Shown piece by piece: positions 28,275-36,861 of a stretch of 64,000 nt of DNA. Made by a program: the position numbers and the translations under genes. The notes below the pieces were generated by a model, which saw only the letters and a program-made list of their open reading frames with translations, was not told the origin of the DNA and made no database searches. Source of the stretch: Herbaspirillum sp. ASV7 (GTDB taxonomy: Bacteria; Pseudomonadota; Gammaproteobacteria; Burkholderiales; Burkholderiaceae_D); NCBI RefSeq assembly GCF_016429215.1, contig NZ_JAELUH010000014.1, forward strand, positions 16,111 to 80,110. The letters are read 5' to 3'. Position 1 is the stretch's first letter. Each line of letters begins with the position of its first letter.

Positions 28275-28645
28275 AATCCGCGAGCAAATCAACAAGCAGC
28301 GCATCACGCTACAAAGGAAGGGGATTCGTTCAAATCACCTCCGAGGTAAATTACAACGCACTCAACTTGTTTCTAAATCGTTTCGTCAGGCCGACCAATC
28401 TCGTCAACCAGCCCGAAACGCTTGGCAGTGATTCGTATCTGGCCTTCGCCGCTTCGTGCTGGTACTGGCGTTCCAATGACCTTAGACGCTCAGCTAAAAA
28501 AGGCATGGAAGATGCCATAGTTGAAGAGGTGGGAAGAGTCATCAATCGAGGCCCGGCGCGAAGAAATCTTCCTGAATATCCCCCTTTGAGTAACGAGGAT
28601 CGGCTACAGAAATTCCACTGGGTGAAGAAGATACTGTTGACCTGA
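28275..28645 (+). pseudogene. 3' part of the disrupted hydrolase gene, GH19 chitinase/lysozyme-like C-terminus
   Basis: About 123 codons contain YKGRGFVQITSEVNYNAL, the hallmark substrate-binding segment of GH19 chitinase/endolysin domains, followed by LAFAASCWYWRSNDL and a C-terminus rich in charged residues. The upstream part of GH19 that carries the catalytic glutamates is missing, so the enzyme is inactive as it stands. It shares low GC and orientation with the M23-like fragment, and the simplest reading is one original M23-GH19 gene interrupted and partly deleted. The putative partner gene starts 7 bp after the stop. Confidence 0.65.
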
Positions 28646-28652
28646 GTACAAC

Positions 28653-29246
28653 GTGAAAAAACTATTCCATTTCCTTGCTCCAGCCCTGGCGCTGAGCATT
28701 GCCTTGTCCACACATGCCAAGGAGGAAGAAAGCTTCAAGCTTATCGGTATGAAAACGAATGCCGATTACGTGATGAGCGTTGATATCAGGGTCGGCAGCG
28801 ACATAAGAAGGCTCAGGCTTCCGACGCCCGGGGCCTATCACCATTCATTCTCTATTGCAGGCGCAAAATGGGGGGATCAAGTGATACTCGCTCTAAGCTT
28901 GGACGAACGCGGGAGAATACCTGCCGTTGCCTACTACGACATTAGTCCGGGCAACAGCTGCCTGATAGGGAAACATGGTCGGCTGGAATTTGATGAAAAA
29001 ACACGACTGCTGATTGAAGTGACTTATTCGAGCGCGAGCGAACAAATCATCAATCGCTATTCCTACAGGACCTGCAAGCTCCGGTTGCACGATCAGCTTC
29101 TCGATAAAGCCCTCGATGTCGACTCCGCCCAAGTGGTGAAGCGGTCTGTCACCCGAATCAAAGGCCCAGGGCGTGACCTGCCAGCGTGCGAATACGAGGT
29201 GCGAGACGGCAAAAGCGTCAACGACGATTCTTGCTTCAGTTTCTAG
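28653..29246 (+). CDS. Exported protein of unknown family, candidate periplasmic immunity protein
   Basis: This 197-residue protein starts with GTG and has a signal peptide (MKKLFHFLAPALALSIALS, cleaved near THA-KEE). The mature part is predicted mostly beta and has four cysteines (NSCLIG, RTCKLR, PACEYE, DSCFSF) that could form two disulfides. I do not recognise a named family. It lies 7 bp behind the split peptidoglycan-hydrolase gene, on the same strand and in the same low-GC block. That is the position and cell location expected for an immunity protein protecting against a periplasm-acting effector. It is intact although the putative effector is broken. Confidence 0.7.
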   Translation: MKKLFHFLAPALALSIALSTHAKEEESFKLIGMKTNADYVMSVDIRVGSDIRRLRLPTPGAYHHSFSIAGAKWGDQVILALSLDERGRIPAVAYYDISPGNSCLIGKHGRLEFDEKTRLLIEVTYSSASEQIINRYSYRTCKLRLHDQLLDKALDVDSAQVVKRSVTRIKGPGRDLPACEYEVRDGKSVNDDSCFSF

Positions 29247-29414
29247 TGCGTCAGCATACATACCTGGCCATTCTTCAGCGAATAGCCAGACATATCCTGA
29301 TTAGCCCGAATTCGACGCCCTGCGAAGAGGAAGGAGAGCAAAAGCGTCGCTCTGCTTCTCCTTGCCGACTTCTCGCTTCAGCCATATTTGGCTGTATTGG
29401 GTCTTATCCCGGTC

Positions 29415-30803
29415 TCAGCCCGGCCGCGTCATCTGCTCCGGCTTGATCCACTCGGCAAACTGTTGCTCGGTCACATAACCCAGGGCCAGCGCCGCCTGCT
29501 TCAGGGTGGTGCCGTCGTGGTGGGCCTGCTTGGCGATCTTGGCGGCCTTGTCATAGCCGATATGCGGCGCCAGTGCGGTCACCAGCATGAGCGACTTTTC
29601 CATCAGGTCGGCGATACGGGCGTGATTGGCTTCGATGCCACGTGCGCAATGCTCCTCGAAGCTGGCCATGCCATCCGCCAACAGGCGCACGCTCTGCAGG
29701 AAGTTATGGATGATCAGCGGCTTGAACACGTTGAGCTCGAAGTTGCCGCTGGCGCCACCGATATTGAGCGCCACATCGTTGCCGAACACCTGCGCGCACA
29801 ACATGGTCAGCGCCTCGCACTGGGTCGGATTGACCTTGCCGGGCATGATGGAGCTGCCTGGCTCGTTCTCGGGGATGGTGATCTCGCCCAGCCCCGAACG
29901 CGGGCCGGAAGCCAGCCAGCGCACATCGTTGGCGATCTTCATCAGCGCGGCAGCCAGGGTCTTCAAGCCACCGTGGGAGGCCACCAGCGCATCATGGCCG
30001 GCCAGCGCGGCAAACTTGTTGGGAGCGGTCTTGAAGGGGAAACCGAAATACTTGCCCAGCTCGGCGGCGACACGCTCGCCGAATTCCGGGTGGGCATTCA
30101 GGCCGGTGCCCACGGCGGTGCCGCCGGCGGCCAGTTCGGAGAGCGCATTGAGGGTCGTGATGACGGCGGTCTCGGCATGCTCCAGCTGGGCCACATAGCC
30201 CGAGAACTCCTGACCCAGCGTCAGCGGCGTGGCGTCCTGCAGGTGGGTGCGGCCGATCTTGACGATGTCGGCGAAACGGGTCGATTTCTCACCCAGGGTG
30301 TCGCGCAGCTTGTGGATCGAAGGGATCAGGTGGGTTGCCACCGCCATGCAGGCCGCCACGTGCATCGCGGTCGGGAAGATGTCGTTGGAGGACTGGCCGC
30401 GATTGACATCGTCATTGGGATGGATCAGGCGGTCCTCGCCGCGTACCCCGCCCAGCAGTTCGGAGGCGCGGTTGGCCAGCACCTCGTTCATGTTCATGTT
30501 GCTCTGCGTGCCCGAGCCGGTCTGCCAAACCGACAGCGGAAACTCCTGCGGATGACGGCCGGCGATGACCTCGTCGGCGGCGGCGATGATGGCTTCGGCC
30601 TTCTTGCCGTCGAGCTTGCCCAGGTCACGGTTGACCGAGGCACAGGCACGCTTGACCGCCGCCAGCGCCACGATCAGCTCGGCCGGCATGCGTTCGGTGG
30701 AAATGTGGAAGTGATGCAGCGAGCGCTCGGTCTGGGCGCCCCACAAGCGATCGGCCGGGACTTCGATCAAGCCAAAGGTATCGCGCTCCATGCGGTGGTT
30801 CAT
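29415..30803 (-). CDS. fumC: Class II fumarate hydratase
   Basis: This 462-residue iron-independent fumarase hydrates fumarate to L-malate in the TCA cycle. It has the full class II pattern: [15 protein letters not shown] near residue 97, TAMH and [15 protein letters not shown] in the core, and the superfamily signature [11 protein letters not shown] at about residue 313. The start is placed at [11 protein letters not shown], with GGAG 10 bp upstream; an internal ATG four codons on is an alternative. The DUF3579 gene lies 226 bp upstream on the same strand. Confidence 0.96.
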   Translation of the reverse strand: MNHRMERDTFGLIEVPADRLWGAQTERSLHHFHISTERMPAELIVALAAVKRACASVNRDLGKLDGKKAEAIIAAADEVIAGRHPQEFPLSVWQTGSGTQSNMNMNEVLANRASELLGGVRGEDRLIHPNDDVNRGQSSNDIFPTAMHVAACMAVATHLIPSIHKLRDTLGEKSTRFADIVKIGRTHLQDATPLTLGQEFSGYVAQLEHAETAVITTLNALSELAAGGTAVGTGLNAHPEFGERVAAELGKYFGFPFKTAPNKFAALAGHDALVASHGGLKTLAAALMKIANDVRWLASGPRSGLGEITIPENEPGSSIMPGKVNPTQCEALTMLCAQVFGNDVALNIGGASGNFELNVFKPLIIHNFLQSVRLLADGMASFEEHCARGIEANHARIADLMEKSLMLVTALAPHIGYDKAAKIAKQAHHDGTTLKQAALALGYVTEQQFAEWIKPEQMTRPG

Positions 30804-30977
30804 GATGCTGGTTCTCCGTGATATGACGGCCGAAAACGGCCCGATGATCCCTGGCAGCCCTGGCGACAGGCGAACGGCTGAGCCTCGGGAGTGACTGGAA
30901 ATACAGAGTGTAACTGCTGGCGGGACCGTCCGCTGGAGCGAACGGCAAGATGGCTGGCGATCGTGCGAGGGGCTCTC

Positions 30978-31000
30978 GCGGGCCGCCGCGCGGCGGCCGG
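30978..31000. terminator. GC-rich perfect hairpin downstream of the DUF3579 gene
   Basis: GGCCGCCGCGCGGCGGCC (30981-30998) is a perfect 18-bp palindrome about 30 bp past the stop. It lacks a U-tract, so terminator function is possible but weakly supported. Confidence 0.35.
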
Positions 31001-31029
31001 TAGGAATGACGAGTGCGGCGGCATCAGGC

Positions 31030-31380
31030 TCAGGAGCCCTTCTGCTCCTTGGGCGCGTCGGGCAGGATACAGGCCTCGACGACCTGCAGGTCGTTGTCCT
31101 TGGCGAAGTTGACCACGAAGTGATAGGCCAGCGGCTCCAGCTCGCGCAGGGCCTCGTTGACCACCACCGAGCGTACGCCATCGATATGGGTGGGTAGCAC
31201 GTAGGGCGAATACTTCAGGTGGGCGTTGCGTCCGCCACTGCCTTCGGGGCGGAAACACGACATCACGCCGCACAGGCGCTCCGCCCAGTCGCTGGGGCGG
31301 AACTGCCGGCCATCCGAGGTCTTGCCAAGGATGATGAATTCTTTAGCCGGTGCGTTTGCGGGTTTGATGGGATCAGCCAT
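31030..31380 (-). CDS. DUF3579 family protein
   Basis: This 116-residue cytoplasmic protein starts [21 protein letters not shown] and contains the family's [16 protein letters not shown] and [22 protein letters not shown] segments, recalled from betaproteobacterial DUF3579 members. No signal or membrane segment is seen. Its function is unknown. It is separated from fumC by a hairpin and about 226 bp, so it is probably its own transcript. The longer in-frame extension upstream has no domain features. Confidence 0.85.
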   Translation of the reverse strand: MADPIKPANAPAKEFIILGKTSDGRQFRPSDWAERLCGVMSCFRPEGSGGRNAHLKYSPYVLPTHIDGVRSVVVNEALRELEPLAYHFVVNFAKDNDLQVVEACILPDAPKEQKGS

Positions 31381-31734
31381 ACGTGCAGTTCTTCTAAAGC
31401 GCTTGCAACCGAATGCCCCGTCCTCTTGAGACCGGAGCCCTGGATTCCGCGGTGCCTGCGCAGAAAGTCTGCGTGGGTGCCTGCGGTGTTGAGTATTATA
31501 TCTTATAGAAGACTTGGCTTCTACCGGTCTCCTCGCCTCCAGCCCTTCCTGCGTGCGTTGCGCTACATCGTGCTTTCCAGCACTGCGTCGTTCATGCCTG
31601 CGGACAACATTTCCATGCTGCTCCGGCAAGATGCGATCTTGATGATGTGAAGGCCGAAGTATACCGGGTTGGCAGCAAACGCGTACCCCAAAAACAAAGC
31701 GGGCCTGAGCCCGCTGTTGCAAGACCGCCCCGGC
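31381..31734. promoter_or_regulatory. Upstream region of the DUF3579 gene with a TATAAT box and inverted repeat
   Basis: A minus-strand TATAAT lies at about 31494-31499. Upstream of it (31507-31524) is TAGAAG-6 nt-CTTCTA, a perfect 6-bp inverted repeat that could be an operator. No good -35 is seen. The rest of the 354-bp gap holds the terminator of the cobD-like gene and no gene. Confidence 0.4.
31687..31715 (-). terminator. Intrinsic terminator after the CobD/CbiB-like gene
   Basis: On the minus strand AGCGGGC-tcag-GCCCGCT is followed by TTGTTTTTGG, about 20 bp past the stop at 31735. Confidence 0.85.
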
Positions 31735-32694
31735 CTAGCCCATCCACACTGCCACCGACAGCAGCAGCAACAGGAACATCCACAGCAACAAGGCCCGCCA
31801 TACCAGGCCCACGGTGCTTTGCAGGGTGCGCGGCGAGGGGGTGTCGCCAGGCAGGCCATCGGTTTCTTCCGGCATCGAGTCCACGGTGGCGGCATCGGCC
31901 GGCAGGATGATGCCGGCGGCGGCCTCCTTTTCGGTGCCGAAGCGCACGCCCATGGCACCGCCACCGGCGGCCAGGATGATGCCGGCGGCTTCGTCATCCC
32001 AGCGGCTGGCGAAATTGCGCCAGGCATAGATGGCATCCTCGAAATTGCCGACCACGGCAAAGGCTGCCGCCGTCAGGCGCGCCGGGATCCAGTCGATCCA
32101 GTAGAAGGCACGGGCAGCAAAGCGGCCGAAGGCCTCGAACTTCATGTGATCGGGTTCGTTCCAGGCACGCGAGAGGTATTCGGCCACACGGTACATCACG
32201 GCCAGAGCCGGCCCAGCCGGCATCAGGAACCAGAAGAACACGCCAAAGACATGGCGATGCGTGGTGATCAGGGCGCGCTCGGAGGCGATGCGCGAGATCT
32301 CGCTCACGTCCATGCCGGTGGTATCCAGCTTGGTCCATTCAGCCAGCAGGCTGCGCGCGGTCATCTCGTCGCCGGTGTTCAGGGCCAGCTGGATGGAGCT
32401 GAAGTAGTGGCTGTAATGGCGGAAACCCAGCGTCAGGTACACCACCAGCACGTTCCAGGCAAAGGCGCCCACCAGGCTCACATGCAGCAGCAGCCAATAG
32501 ACCAGCGCCACCGGCACGGTCAGCGCTCCCACCATCACCACCCAGCCCAGGCGGCCATGATGGGCATGACCGGCATTGAACCAGCCCTCTATCGTGGCAG
32601 CAAAAGACTTGATCGATGCATAAACCGGATTGTCTGCACGCAGTGGTTTGAGTTGTTCGATTAACAGCGCAAAGAGAATGGAAAGAAATGTCAT
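31735..32694 (-). CDS. CobD/CbiB-family membrane protein
   Basis: This 319-residue integral membrane protein starts MTFLSILFALLIEQLKPL and has about four to five hydrophobic segments, with a C-terminal helix (LLLWMFLLLLLSVAVWMG). The LGFRHYSHYFSSIQLALNTGD, SEISRIASERALITTHRHVFGVFFWFL and RLTAAAFAVVGNFEDA stretches fit the CbiB/CobD family (adenosylcobinamide-phosphate synthase) and its beta-proteobacterial paralogues. No other cobalamin gene is nearby, and such stand-alone paralogues may not make cobinamide. The start uses the ATG at 32694. Confidence 0.8.
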   Translation of the reverse strand: MTFLSILFALLIEQLKPLRADNPVYASIKSFAATIEGWFNAGHAHHGRLGWVVMVGALTVPVALVYWLLLHVSLVGAFAWNVLVVYLTLGFRHYSHYFSSIQLALNTGDEMTARSLLAEWTKLDTTGMDVSEISRIASERALITTHRHVFGVFFWFLMPAGPALAVMYRVAEYLSRAWNEPDHMKFEAFGRFAARAFYWIDWIPARLTAAAFAVVGNFEDAIYAWRNFASRWDDEAAGIILAAGGGAMGVRFGTEKEAAAGIILPADAATVDSMPEETDGLPGDTPSPRTLQSTVGLVWRALLLWMFLLLLLSVAVWMG

Positions 32695-32860
32695 CAAGCA
32701 GCCTTAGGGGTCTCTATAGCCGGTACGATAGCGCAGTGCAAGATGGGAATCAAACAATTGATTCGTCGACCCAGGTCAACAACGCGATGTCACGGATTTT
32801 TACTTATTTGAACACTAACAAAGACATTGCGTCGGATATTTCCAACAACGGCCCGGAGGC

Positions 32861-33532
32861 TCAGCTGCGCAGGAAATGGAAGAGGTTGCGCAACATGCCC
32901 GCCGTGGCGCCCCAGATGAAATAGTGTTCATAGGGCATGGTGTAGAAGCTGCGCCGCCCCACCGGGTGAGGCAGCTCCACCGAACGGCGCTGGTGGTTCA
33001 CGCCATCCATCAGGAAAGCCAGCGGCACCTCGAAGATCTCGGCCACCTCACGCGGGTCGCCGATGGCCTCGAAGGGGGGCTGGATCAGGCCGGCCACGGG
33101 GGTGACGCGATAGCCGGTGCCGGTGAAGTAGTCCGGCAGCGAACCGATCACCTCCACGTGCTGGCGATCCAGGCCGATTTCTTCTTCGGTCTCGCGCAGG
33201 GCAGTCTCGATGGCCGAACTGTCATAGTCTTCGCGGCGACCGCCGGGGAAGCTGATCTGCCCGGCATGATCCTTCAAATCGGCGGTACGCCGCGTGAAGA
33301 GCACCGTCATCCCCTGCTCGCGCAGCACGATAGGGATCAATACCGACGCCAGGCGGAAACGCCCCTTGACCTCGGCCATGCGCGCCATCTGGTCACCGCT
33401 GTGCTCGGGCTCCCAGCGCGGCGGATCGGCGAAGCGGCGGCGCAGCCAGTCAGCGTTCAAGCGCTGCGCCTCCAGCGCGCGCTCGCCGGCGATGGCATCC
33501 ACAGGCAGGGTGACGGGATCGAAACTGGCCAC
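32861..33532 (-). CDS. NUDIX hydrolase, CoA pyrophosphatase type
   Basis: This 223-residue cytoplasmic hydrolase has the UPF0035/CoA-type pattern TADLKDHAGQISFPGGRRE followed by the Nudix helix ALRETEEEIGL. It likely cleaves CoA and CoA esters to 3',5'-ADP and phosphopantetheine. The N-terminal 60 residues are a poorly conserved helical extension. The order cobD-like gene then nudix then rplS on one strand is familiar from Burkholderiales, as recalled. No terminator was seen immediately downstream. Confidence 0.9.
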   Translation of the reverse strand: MASFDPVTLPVDAIAGERALEAQRLNADWLRRRFADPPRWEPEHSGDQMARMAEVKGRFRLASVLIPIVLREQGMTVLFTRRTADLKDHAGQISFPGGRREDYDSSAIETALRETEEEIGLDRQHVEVIGSLPDYFTGTGYRVTPVAGLIQPPFEAIGDPREVAEIFEVPLAFLMDGVNHQRRSVELPHPVGRRSFYTMPYEHYFIWGATAGMLRNLFHFLRS

Positions 33533-33602
33533 GGTAGGTTCGCTTCAGCTTTCGGTTAATCGTTGACAGCGTGAGTATGGGACAAAAACAGATACCGCAT
33601 CG

Positions 33603-33629
33603 GAGCAATGGGAGCAATCGGAGCAATCG
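33603..33629. repeat. Three 9-bp tandem units (GGAGCAATN) before rplS terminator
   Basis: GGAGCAATG, GGAGCAATC and GGAGCAATC occur consecutively in the gap between nudix and rplS. The array is short and non-coding; it is probably a replication-slippage product. Confidence 0.7.
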
Positions 33630-33637
33630 GTGCGGAA

Positions 33638-33670
33638 ACGAAAAAGGGGCGTCCTGAGACACCCCTTTTC
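33638..33670 (-). terminator. Intrinsic terminator of the rpsP-rimM-trmD-rplS operon
   Basis: On the minus strand AAAAGGGGTGTC-tca-GGACGCCCCTTTTT forms a stem with one internal mismatch and a U-tract, about 25 bp after the rplS stop. Confidence 0.85.
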
Positions 33671-33693
33671 CTGACGCATCAGCATGCAGCCAA

Positions 33694-34077
33694 TTACTCT
33701 GCAGCAGCAGCCTTTGCAGCGCGGCTGGGCAGCTTTTCCTTGATACGTGCCGACTTGCCCGAACGTTCGCGCAGGTAGTACAGCTTGGCGCGACGCACGT
33801 CACCACGACGCTTGACTTCGATCGAAGCGATCAGCGGCGAGTACAGCTGGAAGGTACGCTCAACGCCTTCACCGGACGAAATCTTGCGAACGATGAAGTT
33901 GGAATTCAGACCACGGTTACGACGTGCGATCACGACGCCTTCGTAGGCCTGGGCACGCTTGCGGGTGCCTTCAACCACGTTGACGCTGACGATCACGGTG
34001 TCGCCGGGGGCGAAATCGGGGATGTTCTTGGCGAGACGCGCGATCTCTTCTTGCTCGAGTTGCTGGATCAGATCCAT
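33694..34077 (-). CDS. rplS: 50S ribosomal protein L19
   Basis: This 127-residue protein is complete. It starts [15 protein letters not shown] and has the conserved [37 protein letters not shown] and [23 protein letters not shown] blocks. The C-terminal Ala-rich tail is typical of Burkholderiales. It is the last gene of the rpsP-rimM-trmD-rplS operon. AGGAGCAAAAA precedes the ATG. Confidence 0.97.
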   Translation of the reverse strand: MDLIQQLEQEEIARLAKNIPDFAPGDTVIVSVNVVEGTRKRAQAYEGVVIARRNRGLNSNFIVRKISSGEGVERTFQLYSPLIASIEVKRRGDVRRAKLYYLRERSGKSARIKEKLPSRAAKAAAAE

Positions 34078-34270
34078 TTTTTGCTCCTGTAACCATCTTG
34101 CCGGCGCCCTTGCCCGAAGGCTGATTGTATGGCCCGGTAGAGGATGGGGTTTCAAACGCAGCGGCCAGGCCGCTGCACGGTGCCGGCGCATCGCTGTGCC
34201 GGCGGTACTGCTTGGTACGACTTCGTTACCGATGTCCCGGTCGTTCGGAACATCCACGACCTGCCGAAAA

Positions 34271-35023
34271 CTACTGCGGCAAACCGCTCAAGAACTTTTC
34301 ATCCGACTTGCTCAGCAGGCCCTGCTGGCGAGCCTTCACGATCAGGTCCGGACGCTTGGCCTGGGTCGCCTCCAGTGCGCGCTGCCGACGCCATTTCTGG
34401 ATCTCGGCATGGTGTCCACCCAACAGAATCGGGGGCACCGGCTCACCTTCGTAGACTTCCGGACGCGTATAGTGCGGCGAATCCAGCAATCCGTTGACGA
34501 AGCTGTCTTCCACTGCCGAGGCGCTGTCATTGAGCGCACCTGGCAAGAGCCGAATGACGGCATCCATCAGCGCCATAGCCGGCAATTCGCCTCCTGAGAG
34601 GACGAAATCGCCGATGCTGATTTCTTCATCCACGCATTTGTCGAGCAGGCGCTGGTCGATCGCTTCATAGCGTCCGCACAGCAACACTGCGCCGCTGTCC
34701 TGCGACAGCCGCACCACCCGCTCATGCGTGAGCGGCGCGCCCTGCGGCGACAGGTAGATCACGCGCGGCCTGGTCAGACCCAGCTCCTGCTGACGCTGCT
34801 GCGCCGCCTCGATGGCAGCCTGCAACGGCTTGGCCAGCATCACCATGCCGGGGCCACCGCCATAGGGCCGGTCATCCACGGTACGGTGGTTGTCGGTCGT
34901 GAATTCACGCGGATTCCACAGCGACAAGCCCCAGCGCTTCTGCTCCAGCGCCCGGCGGGTAATGCCGGACTGCGTCAGCGCAGCAAACATCTCGGGAAAC
35001 AGAGTGACGACATCAAACTGCAT
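34271..35023 (-). CDS. trmD: tRNA (guanine-N1)-methyltransferase
   Basis: This 250-residue enzyme methylates G37 of tRNAs with SAM. It starts [13 protein letters not shown] after a strong SD (GGAGG, 4 bp spacing). The trefoil-knot SPOUT domain shows [27 protein letters not shown] and [17 protein letters not shown], and the C-terminal domain is complete. It lies between rimM and rplS as in most bacteria; the gap of about 190 bp before rplS is longer than usual. Confidence 0.97.
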   Translation of the reverse strand: MQFDVVTLFPEMFAALTQSGITRRALEQKRWGLSLWNPREFTTDNHRTVDDRPYGGGPGMVMLAKPLQAAIEAAQQRQQELGLTRPRVIYLSPQGAPLTHERVVRLSQDSGAVLLCGRYEAIDQRLLDKCVDEEISIGDFVLSGGELPAMALMDAVIRLLPGALNDSASAVEDSFVNGLLDSPHYTRPEVYEGEPVPPILLGGHHAEIQKWRRQRALEATQAKRPDLIVKARQQGLLSKSDEKFLSGLPQ

Positions 35024-35096
35024 CACGCCTCCATTTCCTGGTATCTCTTGAATCTCTTGATCGCACCGGATCCGGAAATGAAAAAACTGACCGCAG

Positions 35097-35726
35097 TCAG
35101 TAATCCATGCCCCAATCGACGATGATCTTCTTTTCCTTCGGCTGCACCGTCTTGACGAACTGGTCGACAAACGGGATCAGCAATTCAGGTGCGGCCGCGG
35201 ATTTCTCCTTGGCGCCCTTCTTCGGCTCGCTCTTTTTCAGCTTTGTGTCAGCGGCAGAGTCGGACTCCACTGCAGTTTCCTGCACCGGGGCCGTCACCTT
35301 CAGGATGGGATGCGCGCCGTTGTCCATCATGTCGGACACCACGCCCAAGGCCTCGCCCTGGAGATTTTCCACCGCCGAGCCGATCAGATCGACCCAGTAG
35401 AACTCGTTGTCATCCAGCGCCGGGAAGTGCTTGCGGGAGATGTGGACCACCGTACCCTTGAGCCCTTCGGCCGCATTGCGGTCGGCTACCCCGGTCAGGC
35501 GCGCAACGACATCGCCGCTGTGCTCCTTGGACTGCATGACTTCGATATCCTGCTTGGGCTGGCCGGATCTCTCCAGCCACCAGGTCTTGGCATTCAACAA
35601 GGCTTGCGCCTCTGAGGAATACGGTCGCACGCGAATCCAGCCCTGGATACCGTAGGCTCCTGTCACATGGCCGACGGTCACGAGATCGTCGGGTGCGGAG
35701 AAACCCGCTTGGGCTGGATAAGTCAT
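35097..35726 (-). CDS. rimM: Ribosome maturation factor RimM
   Basis: This 209-residue 16S processing factor has an N-terminal RimM domain ([22 protein letters not shown]) and a C-terminal PRC-barrel ([20 protein letters not shown]). A Lys/Ala/Ser-rich insertion of about 33 residues (after [14 protein letters not shown]) sits inside the PRC barrel before [10 protein letters not shown], making it longer than the usual 170-185 residues. The start MTYPAQAG is chosen; an ATG 39 bp upstream in frame is possible and neither has an ideal SD. Confidence 0.93.
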   Translation of the reverse strand: MTYPAQAGFSAPDDLVTVGHVTGAYGIQGWIRVRPYSSEAQALLNAKTWWLERSGQPKQDIEVMQSKEHSGDVVARLTGVADRNAAEGLKGTVVHISRKHFPALDDNEFYWVDLIGSAVENLQGEALGVVSDMMDNGAHPILKVTAPVQETAVESDSAADTKLKKSEPKKGAKEKSAAAPELLIPFVDQFVKTVQPKEKKIIVDWGMDY

Positions 35727-35796
35727 GGATACGCCAGACCTGCTCTTCTTCCATGCGCCAGACATGCCGGCGCGGAATCAGACAGGAAAAACTTGA

Positions 35797-36051
35797 TTAG
35801 GCAGCAGCCTTCTTGCCAGCTTCAGCGACCAGGCGAGCAACGGTCGGCGACAGTTGTGCGCCAACGCCTTGCCAGTGAGCCAGGCGGTCAGCAGCGATAC
35901 GCACGGTTTCTTCCTTGCCCGATGCAACCGGGTTGTAGAAGCCGATACGCTCGATGAAACGGCCATCGCGACGATTGCGCGAGTCGGTTGCAACGATGTT
36001 GTAGAAGGGGCGCTTCTTGGCGCCGCCACGAGCTAAACGAATAACGACCAT
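35797..36051 (-). CDS. rpsP: 30S ribosomal protein S16
   Basis: This is a complete 84-residue S16. It starts [20 protein letters not shown] and includes [18 protein letters not shown] and [15 protein letters not shown]. It is the first gene of the rpsP-rimM-trmD-rplS operon, with a good promoter 40-70 bp upstream. Confidence 0.97.
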   Translation of the reverse strand: MVVIRLARGGAKKRPFYNIVATDSRNRRDGRFIERIGFYNPVASGKEETVRIAADRLAHWQGVGAQLSPTVARLVAEAGKKAAA

Positions 36052-36090
36052 AATGGTTCCAGTAAGAATACGGACACGGAAAAGCCGCAG

Positions 36091-36120
36091 ATTATAACGG
36101 ACTTCCACACCACCGGGCAA
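36091..36120 (-). promoter_or_regulatory. Promoter of the rpsP operon
   Basis: On the minus strand TTGCCC (36115-36120) and TATAAT (36091-36096) are 18 bp apart, 40 bp upstream of the rpsP start. The rest of the 305-bp gap up to the TM2 gene holds no gene that I can support. Confidence 0.75.
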
Positions 36121-36356
36121 GCTGCTTGCCACTTTTGTGCAGCGATCCAACGCAAAATGCCCAGATAAACGCCCGAAACTGATGCCAAATGGCATCAGCA
36201 GCAGGCCGCCCACCCGCCTGCATGGCCGCTTGCACCATGTCTGGCAGGCAATTCCTGTTGCCGCCGGGCTCCGCTATACTGCGACGATACCCTGACGACA
36301 ACAATGCCGCCGGATTCACTCCGGACGGCCCCGACGAGAAAAAAGAGACAACAGGC

Positions 36357-36779
36357 ATGCCCCCATCCCCCCGCCACAAGAACAAGACCCTGACCACCCT
36401 GATGGCCGCCGTGCTGGGCGGCATCGGCCTGCACCGCTTCTATCTGTATGGCCTGCGCGACCGTTTTGGCTGGCTGCACGTGCTGACCATCCCGCTGTCG
36501 CTGGGCCTGATGAGCGCCCAGCCACAGGCGCCGCAACTGTTCACTGCCCTGCCGCTGGTACTGTCAGTATTGGTCGGCTGCCTGGAGGCACTGGTGATCG
36601 GCCTCACGCCCGACGACAAATGGGATGCCCGGCACAACGCCGGCACTGGTCACCAGTCCGAATCGCACTGGATCCTGGCCGTGATCCTGGTACTGACCGT
36701 GGGCCTGGGCGCCATGGGCGTGATCGCCCTGCTGGCGCGCAGCTTCGACCTGCTCTTCACCGGCGGCGCCTTCGGCTGA
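36357..36779 (+). CDS. TM2/NINE-family small membrane protein
   Basis: This 140-residue protein begins with a basic cytoplasmic end (PPSPRHKNKTL) and then the TM2 hallmark AAVLGGIGLHRFYLYGLRDRFGWLHVL. Further hydrophobic segments (TALPLVLSVLVGCLEALVIGL and ILAVILVLTVGLGAMGVIALLA) follow. The cellular role of this family is poorly defined. It is divergent from rpsP and convergent with the acyl-CoA dehydrogenase gene. Confidence 0.8.
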   Translation: MPPSPRHKNKTLTTLMAAVLGGIGLHRFYLYGLRDRFGWLHVLTIPLSLGLMSAQPQAPQLFTALPLVLSVLVGCLEALVIGLTPDDKWDARHNAGTGHQSESHWILAVILVLTVGLGAMGVIALLARSFDLLFTGGAFG

Positions 36780-36802
36780 TCGCCGGCCCGCTTGACCTCA
36801 AA

Positions 36803-36844
36803 AGATACAAGCCCGGAAGGCCGTCGCAACGGCGCTCCGGGCTT
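36803..36844. terminator. Intrinsic terminator between the TM2 gene and the acyl-CoA dehydrogenase gene
   Basis: AAGCCCGGA (36809-36817) pairs perfectly with TCCGGGCTT (36836-36844), with an inner GGCCGT/ACGGC stem. On the minus strand it is followed by TTGTATCTTTTG, so it mainly serves the leftward dehydrogenase gene. Confidence 0.8.
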
Positions 36845-36861
36845 GCCGGTTCAATCGCTGC

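Noticed and set aside
27926..28645. Single 239-codon protein joining transposase and GH19-like sequence
   Set aside because: It is a chimera of an istA fragment and host sequence across an IS end, not an evolved gene; annotated as separate fragments.
27315..29246. Part of a type VI secretion gene cluster
   Set aside because: No VgrG, PAAR, Hcp or core secretion gene is present in the window; only the effector/immunity-like layout suggests it.
32688..32924. Small plus-strand frame between the cobD-like and nudix genes
   Set aside because: It overlaps both neighbours, has no RBS and shows no recognisable features.
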